Source: Vulcanimicrobium winogradskyi
Lineage (GTDB): Bacteria > Vulcanimicrobiota > Vulcanimicrobiia > Vulcanimicrobiales > Vulcanimicrobiaceae
Reading direction: 5' to 3'
Assembly (NCBI GenBank): GCA_003134965.1
Contig: PLDA01000003.1
Coordinates: forward strand, 434,001-498,000
DNA: 64,000 bases
The notes under the pieces are model-generated. The model was not told the origin of the DNA and did no database searches. It was given only the letters and a program-made list of their open reading frames with translations. The translations under genes were made by a program, and so were the position numbers. Positions 26,517 through 35,381 of the stretch are shown one piece after another; within the stretch, counting starts at the first letter, position 1; the number at the start of each line of letters is the position of its first letter.

Positions 26517-28286
26517 ATGAACACTGGAGAGCGGGACACCCTCCGACGCCAGGGCCTGACCTTCGACGATTGGCTACGGTACGTCGACCGGGAGTCGGTG
26601 TTCGACCCGGTCGGGTCGTCCCTCGTGACGCAGCGCCTTTCGCATGTCTCCATCGGCGAGCACGACGACGTCGGGTGGGAATCCGAGGAGTGGAGCGTCA
26701 ACGCGTACATCGTTCCGCTCGATCAAGGTGAGAGGGCGGAAGCGCTGCTGGACGACCCGTCATTCTTCGGACAGACCTTGGATATGCGTTTCGGACCGTT
26801 CTGGAACGGTCCGGCGTTCGACTTCGGAGAGCGGGAGACCATCGCCGGCATCGAGATCCAGCCGTGGGTCCAGATTTGGCAGGATGCCGTGACGAGCGAG
26901 CTGCGCGTCGAGCCGCGTACTGACTTCATGCGGTATCATCTGTTGCGCGAGCGGGGGCCGTCCGCCTCACGTGAATATCGCCACCCGCTGGACGAAGTGC
27001 CCGTGCTCTCGGTGGCCGTCGAAGAGGTCGCGTTCTACAATCCGACGCCGTACGTGACGGTTCATCGGTCGTACTTGCGCGACTATCTGGCCGCGCGGAA
27101 CGCCGCGCTGCTGATTAGCATCGTCGCTGACCGGTTCGTCATCGCGTCGAGTCACGACCATCTCGGGATCTCGGAAGATGGGGAGATCCAACTCGCACCG
27201 GGCGTCTCTTGCCAGATCGACGTGTATCCACTCGGGCCGGACGCGGTGAGGGCACGGTCGTCGCTGTACTGGACGCTCGTCATCGGGCCTGCGGACGCTC
27301 CGGACTACAACCGTACGCCATGGCCCGTCTTCGAACGTATCCGCCAGCAGCTCGGCGACGCCGATGCACCCACATTTATCGTGGACGTCGACGGCACACG
27401 AGATACGGTTGCGAAATGCAACAAAATGGTGCTGTACTTCAAGCCGACCGTCCTTGAGCGGTACCTCAACGGCGAGGCGTACAGAGTCGGGTTCATCACG
27501 CGCACGTGGGGCGGCGCCTCGGGGCCTCGAGATACCCACGTCGAGGTCGGCATCAACGAGAAAGGGCTCCTTACCGCGTTCGCTCCGGACCTTGCGAAAC
27601 TGAGCGCCTCCGAGCAGATGTACTGGGCGCATCACTCCGTTACACCGGACGGAGGGGCGTGCTACGACTGGTTCATGGCCCGCATGCAGCAGCGACCGGT
27701 GCACTCGCCGGGCGTGATCGAACTGCTCGAGCGCGCGTCCAAACGTTTACGGTCGGCATGGGACCAGCGGTTCGGCAGCGAGATCTCCCGCGCGAAAGAG
27801 CCTGAAGAAGAGAAGGCTCGTGAGCGGGATCGCCGGCGTTTGAGCGTCGGCCCGGTGACCGGACAGTTCGGTGAGATTCCGGCGCTGGTGAAGGCCCTCT
27901 ACGAAGCGCTCGTGGAGCCGCTCAATGTGGGTTCGCTCCGCGCCGCCCTGAGGTCCGCCGGCATCGAGTTCGACAAGGACGAGAAATCGCTGGGACTTCT
28001 GCGTCGTGTCCTGGACGACGTCGTCGCGCTGCCCGACGACGAAGTACGGAGCGTCATGGGGCCGCTGCGCCTGATGAACGAGTTGCGCGTCACGAGTGCG
28101 CATGCGCTCAGCGGCGACATCGAAGCCGCGCTCAAGAAGGCAGGGATCCGGTACGATCGTCCCGACCCACGTTCGGCCTGGGATGCGCTCGTGGATGCCG
28201 TGGTCGCGTCGATCGAGGTCATCTCCGAAGCAATTGTCGCCTCCGCCACGCGGCTTTCAGTACGCGGCTCCGCGCCTAAGCAATGA
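26517..28286 (+). CDS. Large uncharacterised protein in a defence-rich island
   Basis: The 589-residue protein starts at ATG 26517; the ribosome binding site is weak. The first 400 residues are mixed alpha/beta with many Trp, Tyr and Asp (for example GPFWNGPAFDFGERETIAGI). A charged linker (EPEEEKARERDRRR, about residue 425) then leads to a helical C-terminal part with two similar short units (LRAALRSAGIEFDKDEKSLG and IEAALKKAGIRYDRPDPRSA). I recognise no family. It is convergent with, and overlaps by 11 bp, the membrane gene of the TIR/SLOG operon. Confidence 0.6.
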   Translation: MNTGERDTLRRQGLTFDDWLRYVDRESVFDPVGSSLVTQRLSHVSIGEHDDVGWESEEWSVNAYIVPLDQGERAEALLDDPSFFGQTLDMRFGPFWNGPAFDFGERETIAGIEIQPWVQIWQDAVTSELRVEPRTDFMRYHLLRERGPSASREYRHPLDEVPVLSVAVEEVAFYNPTPYVTVHRSYLRDYLAARNAALLISIVADRFVIASSHDHLGISEDGEIQLAPGVSCQIDVYPLGPDAVRARSSLYWTLVIGPADAPDYNRTPWPVFERIRQQLGDADAPTFIVDVDGTRDTVAKCNKMVLYFKPTVLERYLNGEAYRVGFITRTWGGASGPRDTHVEVGINEKGLLTAFAPDLAKLSASEQMYWAHHSVTPDGGACYDWFMARMQQRPVHSPGVIELLERASKRLRSAWDQRFGSEISRAKEPEEEKARERDRRRLSVGPVTGQFGEIPALVKALYEALVEPLNVGSLRAALRSAGIEFDKDEKSLGLLRRVLDDVVALPDDEVRSVMGPLRLMNELRVTSAHALSGDIEAALKKAGIRYDRPDPRSAWDALVDAVVASIEVISEAIVASATRLSVRGSAPKQ

Positions 28287-28953
28287 CCTCGCTGGCGGGT
28301 CGTTCGCCTTGGTGGAGCGCCGACGATACGCAGACAAGTGATCCACGAGTAGCGTTACCTCTCGTGCTGACCGTAGCGGAACTCGGCGGCGGAGTCGCCG
28401 TGCTCGGAAGTGCACAACCTATGGACCGCTCGGGCGTTACCTGGACTGCGCGTCCGCCGACGGTTGTATCGACCTTGTCGAACTCATTAAGCAGAGTTGC
28501 AATAGCAACCGCAGCGGTGACTACGGTAACGGTCATAACAATCGTCTCGTTCCCCAGTCCCCAATTTCGGTATTTGAAGAAGGGCCAACGAAAGAAATTA
28601 ACACGGCGGAGGTCCGGCGCGTACCGGATCCGATAAATGGCCTCGGCATAGCCTTCTTTGTCCGTAATTGGGTCGGGCAGGGAGTCAGGAGTGAGAAACC
28701 CTCTCTTCCAAGCGCTGTCAGGCGAATATACCCACCAGAGACAGACGACCCCAAGGAATACAAAGATTAACGGATCGAGGACTGTCGAAAACCCTCGGTG
28801 CTTGCTGTGAGCGTAAATCGACAGGACCGGTGCTAAGGCTATTAGCAAGGCGCCCAACAGATAGGTGATCAAAATTGAGCCGTTTCGCCGACCCCCGCCT
28901 TGTTTCTTATACGCTTTCATCATTTCCGGAGTTCGGGGCGGAGGACTAACCAT
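28276..28953 (-). CDS. Membrane protein, last gene of the TIR/SLOG operon
   Basis: The 225-residue protein has three hydrophobic segments: ILITYLLGALLIALAPVLSI (about 27-48), PLIFVFLGVVCLWWVYS (about 59-77) and IVMTVTVVTAAVAIATLL (about 138-155). An AGGTG ribosome binding site precedes ATG 28953. Membrane proteins paired with SLOG or TIR sensors are commonly pore-forming effectors in nucleotide-signal immunity; that role is inferred from context, and I cannot assign it to SLATT or another named family. It begins 41 bp after the SLOG gene and is the terminal gene of the operon. Confidence 0.65.
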   Translation of the reverse strand: MVSPPPRTPEMMKAYKKQGGGRRNGSILITYLLGALLIALAPVLSIYAHSKHRGFSTVLDPLIFVFLGVVCLWWVYSPDSAWKRGFLTPDSLPDPITDKEGYAEAIYRIRYAPDLRRVNFFRWPFFKYRNWGLGNETIVMTVTVVTAAVAIATLLNEFDKVDTTVGGRAVQVTPERSIGCALPSTATPPPSSATVSTRGNATRGSLVCVSSALHQGERPASEVIA

Positions 28954-28994
28954 CGCTTACACCTCGCTTACGGACCCTGCAATTAAAATGATGA

Positions 28995-29660
28995 TCACGA
29001 GCCATTCTTCGGTTCTCCCGGCCGCCACAGTCGATCGGCAATCGCGTTGGGCTGCTGAACCGGTTCTCGATAGCGCGACTCCTTGGCCGACACCTTGAGG
29101 TAGCGATGGAATAGGGAAACGTAGTCGAGATCGTTCCACAGGTCGTCGGGGACGCCGTCTAAGCGCTTGGCAACAACTTCGGCGCCGCCGCCAGTCGAGG
29201 CTACGGGGAGAAACGTCGCTGTTGGCTGCATCGTGCGCAACATCTCAAACTCGTCTACGATACCATCCATTCCTCCGATGAGAACGACCGCAGTAAAGCT
29301 GAAGTCCGAGAACATTTTCTCGCGCATCAATCTCAAGCTCTTCTCCCGGTCGCGGCCAACATCGTCGGTATAAACAACGTTGTTGAAGCGCTGATTATCC
29401 TCTGGAAACTCTTCCTCGAAATGTTTGCTCTGGTAGAGTCTAACCCACTTTCCATAGTCCGTGTCGAGCCCTGCTGCAATCGCCCAAATCATGGGAGTAA
29501 TTGCGGGCTGACCGCCCCACACCACCAGCCGTCGGCCGAGGGTCACGTAGACTAGCGCCGAAACGGCGGCCGCAATTGCGACCGCGTCCGCGGTCTTGGC
29601 GTACTGTGGGCCGCGCTTCGGATCTGGCACCCCGGCCGACAGGAAGATAGCATCCGTCAT
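28995..29660 (-). CDS. SLOG-domain nucleotide-sensor protein
   Basis: The 221-residue protein starts MTDAIFLSAGVPDPKRGPQY, then TADAVAIAAAVSALVYVTLG and RRLVVWGGQPAITPMIWAIA. The FLSAxxPDP start and the GGQPAITP loop are typical of a stand-alone SLOG family found in bacterial conflict operons. SLOG domains bind NAD-derived or cyclic nucleotides; in Thoeris ThsA the SLOG part senses the TIR product. Its ATG overlaps the upstream TIR stop (ATGA), so production is coupled. It most likely senses the signal made by one of the two TIR proteins and passes it to the membrane protein downstream (inference). Confidence 0.75.
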   Translation of the reverse strand: MTDAIFLSAGVPDPKRGPQYAKTADAVAIAAAVSALVYVTLGRRLVVWGGQPAITPMIWAIAAGLDTDYGKWVRLYQSKHFEEEFPEDNQRFNNVVYTDDVGRDREKSLRLMREKMFSDFSFTAVVLIGGMDGIVDEFEMLRTMQPTATFLPVASTGGGAEVVAKRLDGVPDDLWNDLDYVSLFHRYLKVSAKESRYREPVQQPNAIADRLWRPGEPKNGS

Positions 29661-30823
29661 GCTTGTCCCTCTAAAGCCACCAATGACCATGCCGCTTCAG
29701 CCACTTTGATCGCACGCACCGTTTTGATGTTGTCGTCTAACCACTTGAGATGCGCGATCCATTGATCGCGGATGCCGATGTGATCGTAGACGAGGACCGG
29801 CATCCCCCGCTGCTCTGCGCGTCTCGCCTTATCGGCGACATCGTTGAGCATCTCTGCAGCCGGTATGCCGACGACGGGATAAGCCCAAAGCCTGCTGCCG
29901 TCGGGCAATCGCAAAGCGATGGCGCGATGCGCCCCAACGCCGTCGACAGCGCCACCGATTCGTTCCACCTCCGACCTAAGCTTGCCTGTGATGGACATAT
30001 AGCGCGACGCGATGCTGCGGCTGCGCAGGCTCTCGATCGCCAGCGCGATCTGATCAACTACTGCGTCGACGATCGGGCCATCGCGCCCTCTCAAGTCCGC
30101 CCGATCCAGAAAGATCGTCTCTGCAAAGTCCGTGTGTCGGCTCGGCGTGTGATCGGGCCAGACAATGCGCAACACATGGATTTCCTTGGCGCGGGCACGA
30201 CCGAGTTCCTGACGGGTCCACTTGTTCTCAAAGTACGTCGGAGTATCCAACATCACCATGACGTCGGAATCGCAGAGCCGGTGCCACAAGACCTCTTGAA
30301 AAGGCTCCCCAGGCCGAATATCGTGGGTGTCAAGAAACACATCGAACCCGCGCCCGCTCAGAAGATCGTGGAGCTGTATGGCGGCGTTGCGCGATTCGAC
30401 GCGCCTGTAGCTGACAAACACGCGCCGTTGCCGACGAAGCAAGCCGACGCACTCGAGGAGCGCGATTGCGAGTTCTCGCATGTCATAGTCGTCTCGCCGT
30501 CGGCGCAACCCGTTCGCAGCGTGTAAGAACGTCGGAACGAGCGACACGAAATCCCGCTCGGCGGGGATTGTAGGAATGACGGGCAAGCTTGACGCGAGCG
30601 CCTCCCGCGCCAAAGACTGATCGGCTTGCTCAGCGCCGCCGAAGTATGCGACTGCACAAGCAGCATGCCGGTCGCGCTCTTTCAGAGCGTCATGGACGCG
30701 CAGCATCACGTCACCGCCGATTGAAAGATTAAATTCAGCCACCAGGCCGCCGAGCGTCGCCGTTAGTGTGCCCTGCTCCTCATTAGTGACATCGCCAAGA
30801 AGGCCGATCTCGTAGACGCTCAT
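29657..30823 (-). CDS. TIR-domain protein with N-terminal extension
   Basis: This 388-residue protein has an N-terminal alpha/beta domain (1-125; VYEIGLLGDV and AACAVAYFGGAEQADQS). A TIR domain covers about 133-270: RRVFVSYRRVESRNAAIQLH, DVFLDTHDIRPGEPF, DVMVMLDTP, and Glu207 in WTRQELGRA as the likely catalytic residue. A C-terminal alpha/beta segment has ALRLPDGSRLWAYPV. ATG 30823 lies 18 bp after the ThsB-like gene. With a ThsB-type TIR upstream and a SLOG gene downstream, it is either the signal-producing or the NAD-consuming enzyme of the set. Confidence 0.75.
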   Translation of the reverse strand: MSVYEIGLLGDVTNEEQGTLTATLGGLVAEFNLSIGGDVMLRVHDALKERDRHAACAVAYFGGAEQADQSLAREALASSLPVIPTIPAERDFVSLVPTFLHAANGLRRRRDDYDMRELAIALLECVGLLRRQRRVFVSYRRVESRNAAIQLHDLLSGRGFDVFLDTHDIRPGEPFQEVLWHRLCDSDVMVMLDTPTYFENKWTRQELGRARAKEIHVLRIVWPDHTPSRHTDFAETIFLDRADLRGRDGPIVDAVVDQIALAIESLRSRSIASRYMSITGKLRSEVERIGGAVDGVGAHRAIALRLPDGSRLWAYPVVGIPAAEMLNDVADKARRAEQRGMPVLVYDHIGIRDQWIAHLKWLDDNIKTVRAIKVAEAAWSLVALEGQA

Positions 30824-30841
30824 GCCAGCTAGGCCTAATAC

Positions 30842-31339
30842 TTAGTTGCTATTTCGGATGCGAATCGCTTCCTCTATCCAACCCTCAATGTTGTCGGCGA
30901 TCGAGGCATAGACGGCCTTACTGTCCGCACCCGATGGCGTCTTGAGCAAAGCGACATCTGCTAGAGTTCGCGTCGTGCCGCTGAAGGACACTTTGCTCAA
31001 AGGGTTTATTCCAGCCGTGGAGGTTTGCCCGTTGACGTCCTTCAGACCATTGGCTCGTATTCCAAGGACGCCCTTTTTGTCATTCCAGCCTTTCGATATT
31101 TCGTAAAGTACCCAAGGCCGGCTAGCCGTATCGGCCCCGACGAGGACCACGACGCAGGACTTACCAGACATTTGGTCCTGTACCCACTTCTCGATCGAAG
31201 CGTCACCTTTGCGTTTCACTTCTTCCCAGTCGTTGGCGGAACAGAGTGCCTGCCCCTCAAGCGCATTGATATTACGGACCTGTTGCGTACGCCAGAAATC
31301 GTTGGCAAAGTGAAAGCTAAAGAAGACCGGTCGTGGCAT
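30842..31339 (-). CDS. thsB-like: Thoeris ThsB-like TIR protein
   Basis: The 165-residue protein begins MPRPVFFSFHFANDFWRTQQ and continues VRNINALEG, the signature opening of Thoeris TIR proteins (MTH538 TIR-like family). Further on are SCVVVLVGADTASRPWVLYE with Glu80 and ISKGWNDKKGVLGI. Known ThsB proteins recognise phage infection and convert NAD to a cyclic-ADP-ribose signal. The start at 31339 is well supported by GGAG plus AAGGA immediately upstream; an in-frame upstream ATG at 31420 is less likely. No ThsA (SIR2-SLOG) follows; instead there are a second TIR, a free SLOG and a membrane protein. Confidence 0.85.
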   Translation of the reverse strand: MPRPVFFSFHFANDFWRTQQVRNINALEGQALCSANDWEEVKRKGDASIEKWVQDQMSGKSCVVVLVGADTASRPWVLYEISKGWNDKKGVLGIRANGLKDVNGQTSTAGINPLSKVSFSGTTRTLADVALLKTPSGADSKAVYASIADNIEGWIEEAIRIRNSN

Positions 31340-31693
31340 TTCCTTTTTCTCCCTTCCCTTACTAGGCACCTGACCCAAAAGGGCAACCGCATCCTTACGC
31401 GAAAGCGCGTCGCGCAGCAACGCGAGATCGTACGCGTGATAGGTGCGACTCGACTCACGTGCGGTCCTGGTTGCCCCTCAGTTCCCGGCCGGTGTCTCCG
31501 CAGCCATAGCGGCGTGCGGGTTCGGGCTCTGCAGCCGTGCTTGCTCGGACTGAGGGAGGCGGTGATTGATCTCTTCACGGTATCGAGGTTGAACGTGGAG
31601 GGCTGGAGGCGTGAAGCCGTTGGGTAGACTCGGCGTTCCGCGTACTGCGCTAATGCAAAGCGTTGTTGCGGGCGTGGCGCGGACGCGAAACGA
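31340..31693 (+). other. Gap upstream of the ThsB-like operon
   Basis: No gene is supported. The minus strand must contain the operon promoter; a TTGCCC / TAGTAA pair 16 bp apart lies about 20-50 bp upstream of the ATG but is a poor match, so it is not called. Confidence 0.35.
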
Positions 31694-32112
31694 CTACCGC
31701 TGCGCTGACGGTTTGAAGCTCAAGAGCCGCAGCAGCGAATGCGTCGCCGGACGGTCGTCGACTTCGAGCGCGAAGGAGGCGTCCAACGCATCGGTCCACT
31801 CGACGACGAACGCCGTTTCCGATGATGCCGCCGCTTTCACCTCGCACTTGGTGACGAAGTTGACGAGCTGCTGGCGACGCCGGATATGCTCGAAACGTAG
31901 CCGTAGGCGGTCCGATACCAAACGTTGATGAGGCCGCGCTCCCGCAAGGATTGGATTGGCTCCAGAAGATCGCTCGGGTGGACGCCTAGCTGGCTTGACA
32001 GGAGGCGCGCTAACCCGGAGTTGTCTTTCGCGCTGGAAGGATTGCCATCGGGCCCTAAGGCGCGGAGTCGTTCTAGTATTTGCCGTTGGATTGGCGTGAG
32101 GGCCAAAGCCAT
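31694..32112 (-). pseudogene. Winged-helix protein gene split by a frameshift
   Basis: From ATG 32112 the first frame encodes a winged-helix-like domain: LTPIQRQILERLRALGPDG, LARLLSSQLGVHPSDLLEPI and QSLRERGLINVWYRTAYGYV. It then degenerates into Ser-rich sequence. A second frame picks up at once with RFEHIRRRQQLVNFVTKCEV and continues in a protein-like way to the stop at 31694. One small indel near 31895 (TACGTTTCGAGC) therefore splits a gene of about 140 codons. Either it is inactivated or the base call is wrong. The gene resembles a MarR/wHTH-type regulator. Confidence 0.55.
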
Positions 32113-32335
32113 TGTCCTTAGCTGCTTTCTCGGGAAGCCCGGATCTCCTGAGTGTTCTCGAAGCGCGCGCTAGCCTCTTACCGAGCCGCTGACAACGCTG
32201 ACGATAGGCTCCGAAACCAGTACGCCGAAACGGGGCGACGGACGTCCGAAGCACGACGGTTTCGCGGACTACTCTCGCTGCTTCTCATCCCGGTCTCGCC
32301 TTGGGGGAAGTGCTAATATGCGCGCCCAGCGTTTT

Positions 32336-32937
32336 TCACAATCGCGGTGCAATGCTAAACGTCGCCGCAACTTGCGCGACGAACGCGTCGCAGGACTCCG
32401 CTTCGACCAGGTTTGTGGAATCGAGACGCACAGATCCGCGAGCATACAATTCTTCATGCTCGGTCGAGTATTCGGCTAGCCGAAACTCATCGAGCGTACG
32501 AGAGTCAGCCCGGCGCGCATGTGCCTCTTCAGGCGCTGCCCTAACCGTTACGATTCCGTCAAAGGCACCCAGGAGCCAGTCATTAACGGCCTGCGGATCC
32601 GTCTTGACGAAATTCTGGACCCCGGACCCGATCGCGACAAGGACTTGTCGACCGACGGCGACGGCGCGCGCGGCGTCGCACAGCTGGACGGCGAAGTTGA
32701 AAAACCTCCGTCCGAGCCCACCAGCCTAAAAAGGCCGCTCCGAAACTCATCGAAAGACGGGCTCCCCGACGCCTCTCGCATCGCGGTATCAAGGTCGATG
32801 TACCCGCAAAGCAGGCTCTTGGCAGCCGCGCAACAACAGGTACTCTTTCCCGCTCCGGATGGGCCGATGACTGCTATAAAGCCAGGAGCGAGGCTCGACA
32901 ATTCTTGCCGCCCGCTATCGCCCTGACCACGCGACAC
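32336..32937 (-). pseudogene. P-loop (shikimate kinase-like) kinase interrupted by a -1 frameshift
   Basis: The first frame starts at GTG 32937 and has Walker A GPSGAGKS followed by YIDLDTAMREASG, the pattern of shikimate-kinase-like nucleoside-phosphate kinases. At a run of five T (about 32702) it leaves the coding frame. The -1 frame reads FFNFAVQLCDAARAVAVGRQ, VQNFVKTDPQAVNDWLLGAF and on to the stop at 32336 with no interruption. The composite protein would be about 200 residues. Explanations are loss of one T, a sequencing error, or slippage at GGTTTTTC; the sequence alone cannot decide. Its substrate is unknown. Confidence 0.65.
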
Positions 32938-33047
32938 TTATGCTCTGAATGTTCTTCGCCGGCTTCTGAAAGTTGTGACGTTCTCGGCTTCTGTTTTTTG
33001 CGCGACCAGCGGTACCGGATGCCCTAAACCGCCAAGCGCGACCGAGG

Positions 33048-33635
33048 TCAAGCATCGACGATCCTATTGTCGGTCAATGAATCCTCATATGTCCAGCCAA
33101 GGCTGCTCTCAATTGTCCTTCGATACGGCGTAGCGACCTGCAGGGGCGTACGACGAACGTAGTCCTCGGCGAGGCGAGCTTGTGATCCCGAAAGGCTTCG
33201 CAAATAGTTTACGACCTCGGAGCATGATGGCATACGGCCGTCGACGCCGTCAAACTTAGGCGGCAGCTTCGTCCAGACTACGCCATCAAACCCTTTCTTT
33301 AGACCCCAGTCGCGTACGCAAGACTCATGCGGAGCATCGTCGCCTCCGTTTTTCGTCCACACGTCTACGACAGCTGCAGGGTCGCCGTTTGGCCATTCTC
33401 GTTCAGTGAGGTTTCCCCGAGCCGCTTCAATGCTAGTGCAGTCGAGATACGCCCACAGCGTAGGAAGCCGCCGGCCTGAGTCTGTGACAACTAGAGTTAT
33501 TCTACCGTCACGCGATTGCCGGCCGAACTCGAGCGGAATCTCCGGACCGTCTCGATGCCACGCGCAGTCAGGATCGCGCAGACGGAGTTCACGCGGATCC
33601 CATATCAACGAGCCCCAACCTAGGCAAGCGATCAT
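33048..33635 (-). CDS. Gamma-glutamylcyclotransferase-fold-like protein
   Basis: The 195-residue protein starts MIACLGWGSLIWDPRELRLR. The GxGSLIW opening is like the YGSL substrate loop of the gamma-glutamylcyclotransferase (BtrG/GGCT) fold, here with Trp instead of Tyr. A central strand RITLVVTDSGRRLPTLWAYL and a C-terminal helix with an LAEDYVRRTP stretch follow. GGCT-fold proteins act on gamma-glutamyl amines or peptides; activity is not implied by the sequence alone. It is the gene nearest to kinase-tail copy E on this side and shares orientation with the kinase fragment gene. Confidence 0.6.
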   Translation of the reverse strand: MIACLGWGSLIWDPRELRLRDPDCAWHRDGPEIPLEFGRQSRDGRITLVVTDSGRRLPTLWAYLDCTSIEAARGNLTEREWPNGDPAAVVDVWTKNGGDDAPHESCVRDWGLKKGFDGVVWTKLPPKFDGVDGRMPSCSEVVNYLRSLSGSQARLAEDYVRRTPLQVATPYRRTIESSLGWTYEDSLTDNRIVDA

Positions 33636-33754
33636 AGTTGCAAAACGGAAGGAACAGATAGTCAGGAACCAGCCCGGGGGGACAGTTCAAGAGGGCCGAT
33701 TCAGAATCCTCACCGTCCGACAAGAAGCGTGACATCGGTCCGCCGCGTTGCGGC

Positions 33755-34255
33755 TCAGACGCGCGGTACGGTGATCGAAAAACGCGCGCCGCCGAGCGGC
33801 GAGTCCACGAGATCGACGCGGCCGCCTGTTCGCTCGAGCATCAGCCGCACAAGGGCCAGGCCGATGCCGCTGCCGTTCGCCGCGGTCGTGGCGCGTTCGC
33901 CGAGAGCGAAGATGTGCTCGCGGTCCGCGGTGGCGATTCCCGGTCCGTCGTCATCGACCGTGATGCGCACGAAGCGGTGGTCGGCGATATCAACGCCGAC
34001 GAAGACGCCGCCTCCCGGCCTGCCGTGCTTGATGGCGTTGTCGATCAAGTTCACGAGCACGAGCGTGAGGCGGTCGGTGTCGATCGCGATCTCGAGGGCG
34101 GGAACGTCGTCGACGACGATCCCGACCTGCCGAGCGGCCGCGTTCGCGGCGCATGCGTCGTGTGCGGCCTCGAGCGCTCGCGGAAGCGAACCGATCGCGG
34201 CAGGCCTGCCGGTGTCGCGCATATCCAAAAGGCAAACCGACTCACAAAGCACCGG
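33755..34255 (-). repeat. Kinase-tail repeat, copy E (intact ATPase frame)
   Basis: A 501-bp copy with an open frame from the outer boundary (CCGGTGCTTTGTGAGTCGG) to PRV-stop. It carries NLIDNAIKHG, DDDGPGI, HIFALG and GSGIGLALV. It is the most diverged of the intact copies: the segment after LLDMR reads DTGRPAAIGSLPRALEAAHD where others have AALPAPASGSLVHAVDAALD. The open frame suggests recent arrival or selection. Upstream codons to 34414 are open but unlike a kinase. Confidence 0.85.
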
Positions 34256-34567
34256 TTGCGGTTGAAGTCCTTCTACGGCGCGGCTCGCATTTCCGTGGCG
34301 GGGCATCCGGCAGAGATGGCGGTCGGGATCGACCCGCCGGCTCAACTCTTGTAGCGAGTGGAGCGCCACGTGCCGGGCACGGTGGCCCCGACCGATCCAA
34401 CGACAACCTCTCATCTACGGTGCGGCGACAGGAAGGCATAGGGCATCACGCCGTCAAGTTCTGAGCCGCTGGGTCTACGCTCCGAGCCGTCGGCGCGTCC
34501 TACATTAACTCAAAGGGAGCCCGGAGAATGACCTCGATCAGACTTTAGGGGGCGCTTGCGTGCTGTG

Positions 34568-35308
34568 ATGAACATTGTTCACCCGTTCTTGGCAACATTG
34601 ACGACGGACCAGACAATAGCCGCCGTCGCTGCCGCCTTGGCAGCATTGAGCGTTTTGGTTGGGCTAGTAACGCTCCGTTTGGTGAGCAGGCAAATCTCTA
34701 TTGGGAAGGACCAACTGACACTCGCAGCCGAGGAGTTACGGATTGTAGAGCGGCAGACAAAACTCTTCGAAAGCCAGCACGCTCTCGCGCAGCGCAAAGA
34801 ATCCCTTCGCTTAGTTTTTCACAATTTGACACTGCGCTTTGACGATACCTGGAGGCCTCATGGCCGTGTTTCTGTGCGCTCCCTACTCCTTACGGTTGAA
34901 AACGACGGTAAGGGCACACGCGGCGTGGTCGTGGCGATTTGGCTGAACCAGTATGAAGGCTCCCGCCCTAGCCTTTCTCCCGCCGACGATCGATGGCTAA
35001 AGGGTGAGGTGAATTTTATTCAGGACCCCGATGGTGAATACTACCGAGAGGCGTATAGTCAATTCCCCGAAATGTACACTCCAGACGTCAAGGACCCGGG
35101 CGGCAATTTCTACCAAGTCGAGTATCGGCGACACTTTCCCGACGCAATTCTTCCTTCCGGTAGCATCGTTTCGCTAACGTCGCTCGAATTGAACGTGAGA
35201 GCAGTAAGCCAGCGCTATTTTATTCGCTATGCTTTGTTGTCCGAGAACGGTTCCGGCCCGCCTCTGAACGAGCCGTGCTATCTTCAGTATGTCGTTCACG
35301 TCGATTAG
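34568..35308 (+). CDS. Single-pass membrane protein with coiled-coil
   Basis: The 246-residue protein has one membrane helix near its start (AAVAAALAALSVLVGLVTLR). A heptad-like stretch follows (ISIGKDQLTLAAEELRIVER and onward, about 40-80), then a soluble beta-rich domain. ATG 34568 is chosen; a TTG at 34556 with GGGGG just upstream is a possible longer start. It is cargo at the left end of the island holding the Pycsar-like genes. Small membrane proteins of this shape are common companions in defence islands, but no family is recognised. Confidence 0.55.
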   Translation: MNIVHPFLATLTTDQTIAAVAAALAALSVLVGLVTLRLVSRQISIGKDQLTLAAEELRIVERQTKLFESQHALAQRKESLRLVFHNLTLRFDDTWRPHGRVSVRSLLLTVENDGKGTRGVVVAIWLNQYEGSRPSLSPADDRWLKGEVNFIQDPDGEYYREAYSQFPEMYTPDVKDPGGNFYQVEYRRHFPDAILPSGSIVSLTSLELNVRAVSQRYFIRYALLSENGSGPPLNEPCYLQYVVHVD

Positions 35309-35381
35309 GTACCCTTGCAGTTGGCTCGGTGTCTGTAGTTGACGCAATCTAACAAGCTAGTGTCGCGGCCGCCCTATGGCG

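Noticed and set aside
28995..31339. Canonical Thoeris with ThsA
   Set aside because: No SIR2 domain is present; the SLOG protein is only 221 residues and stands alone, so the locus was described as Thoeris-like only.
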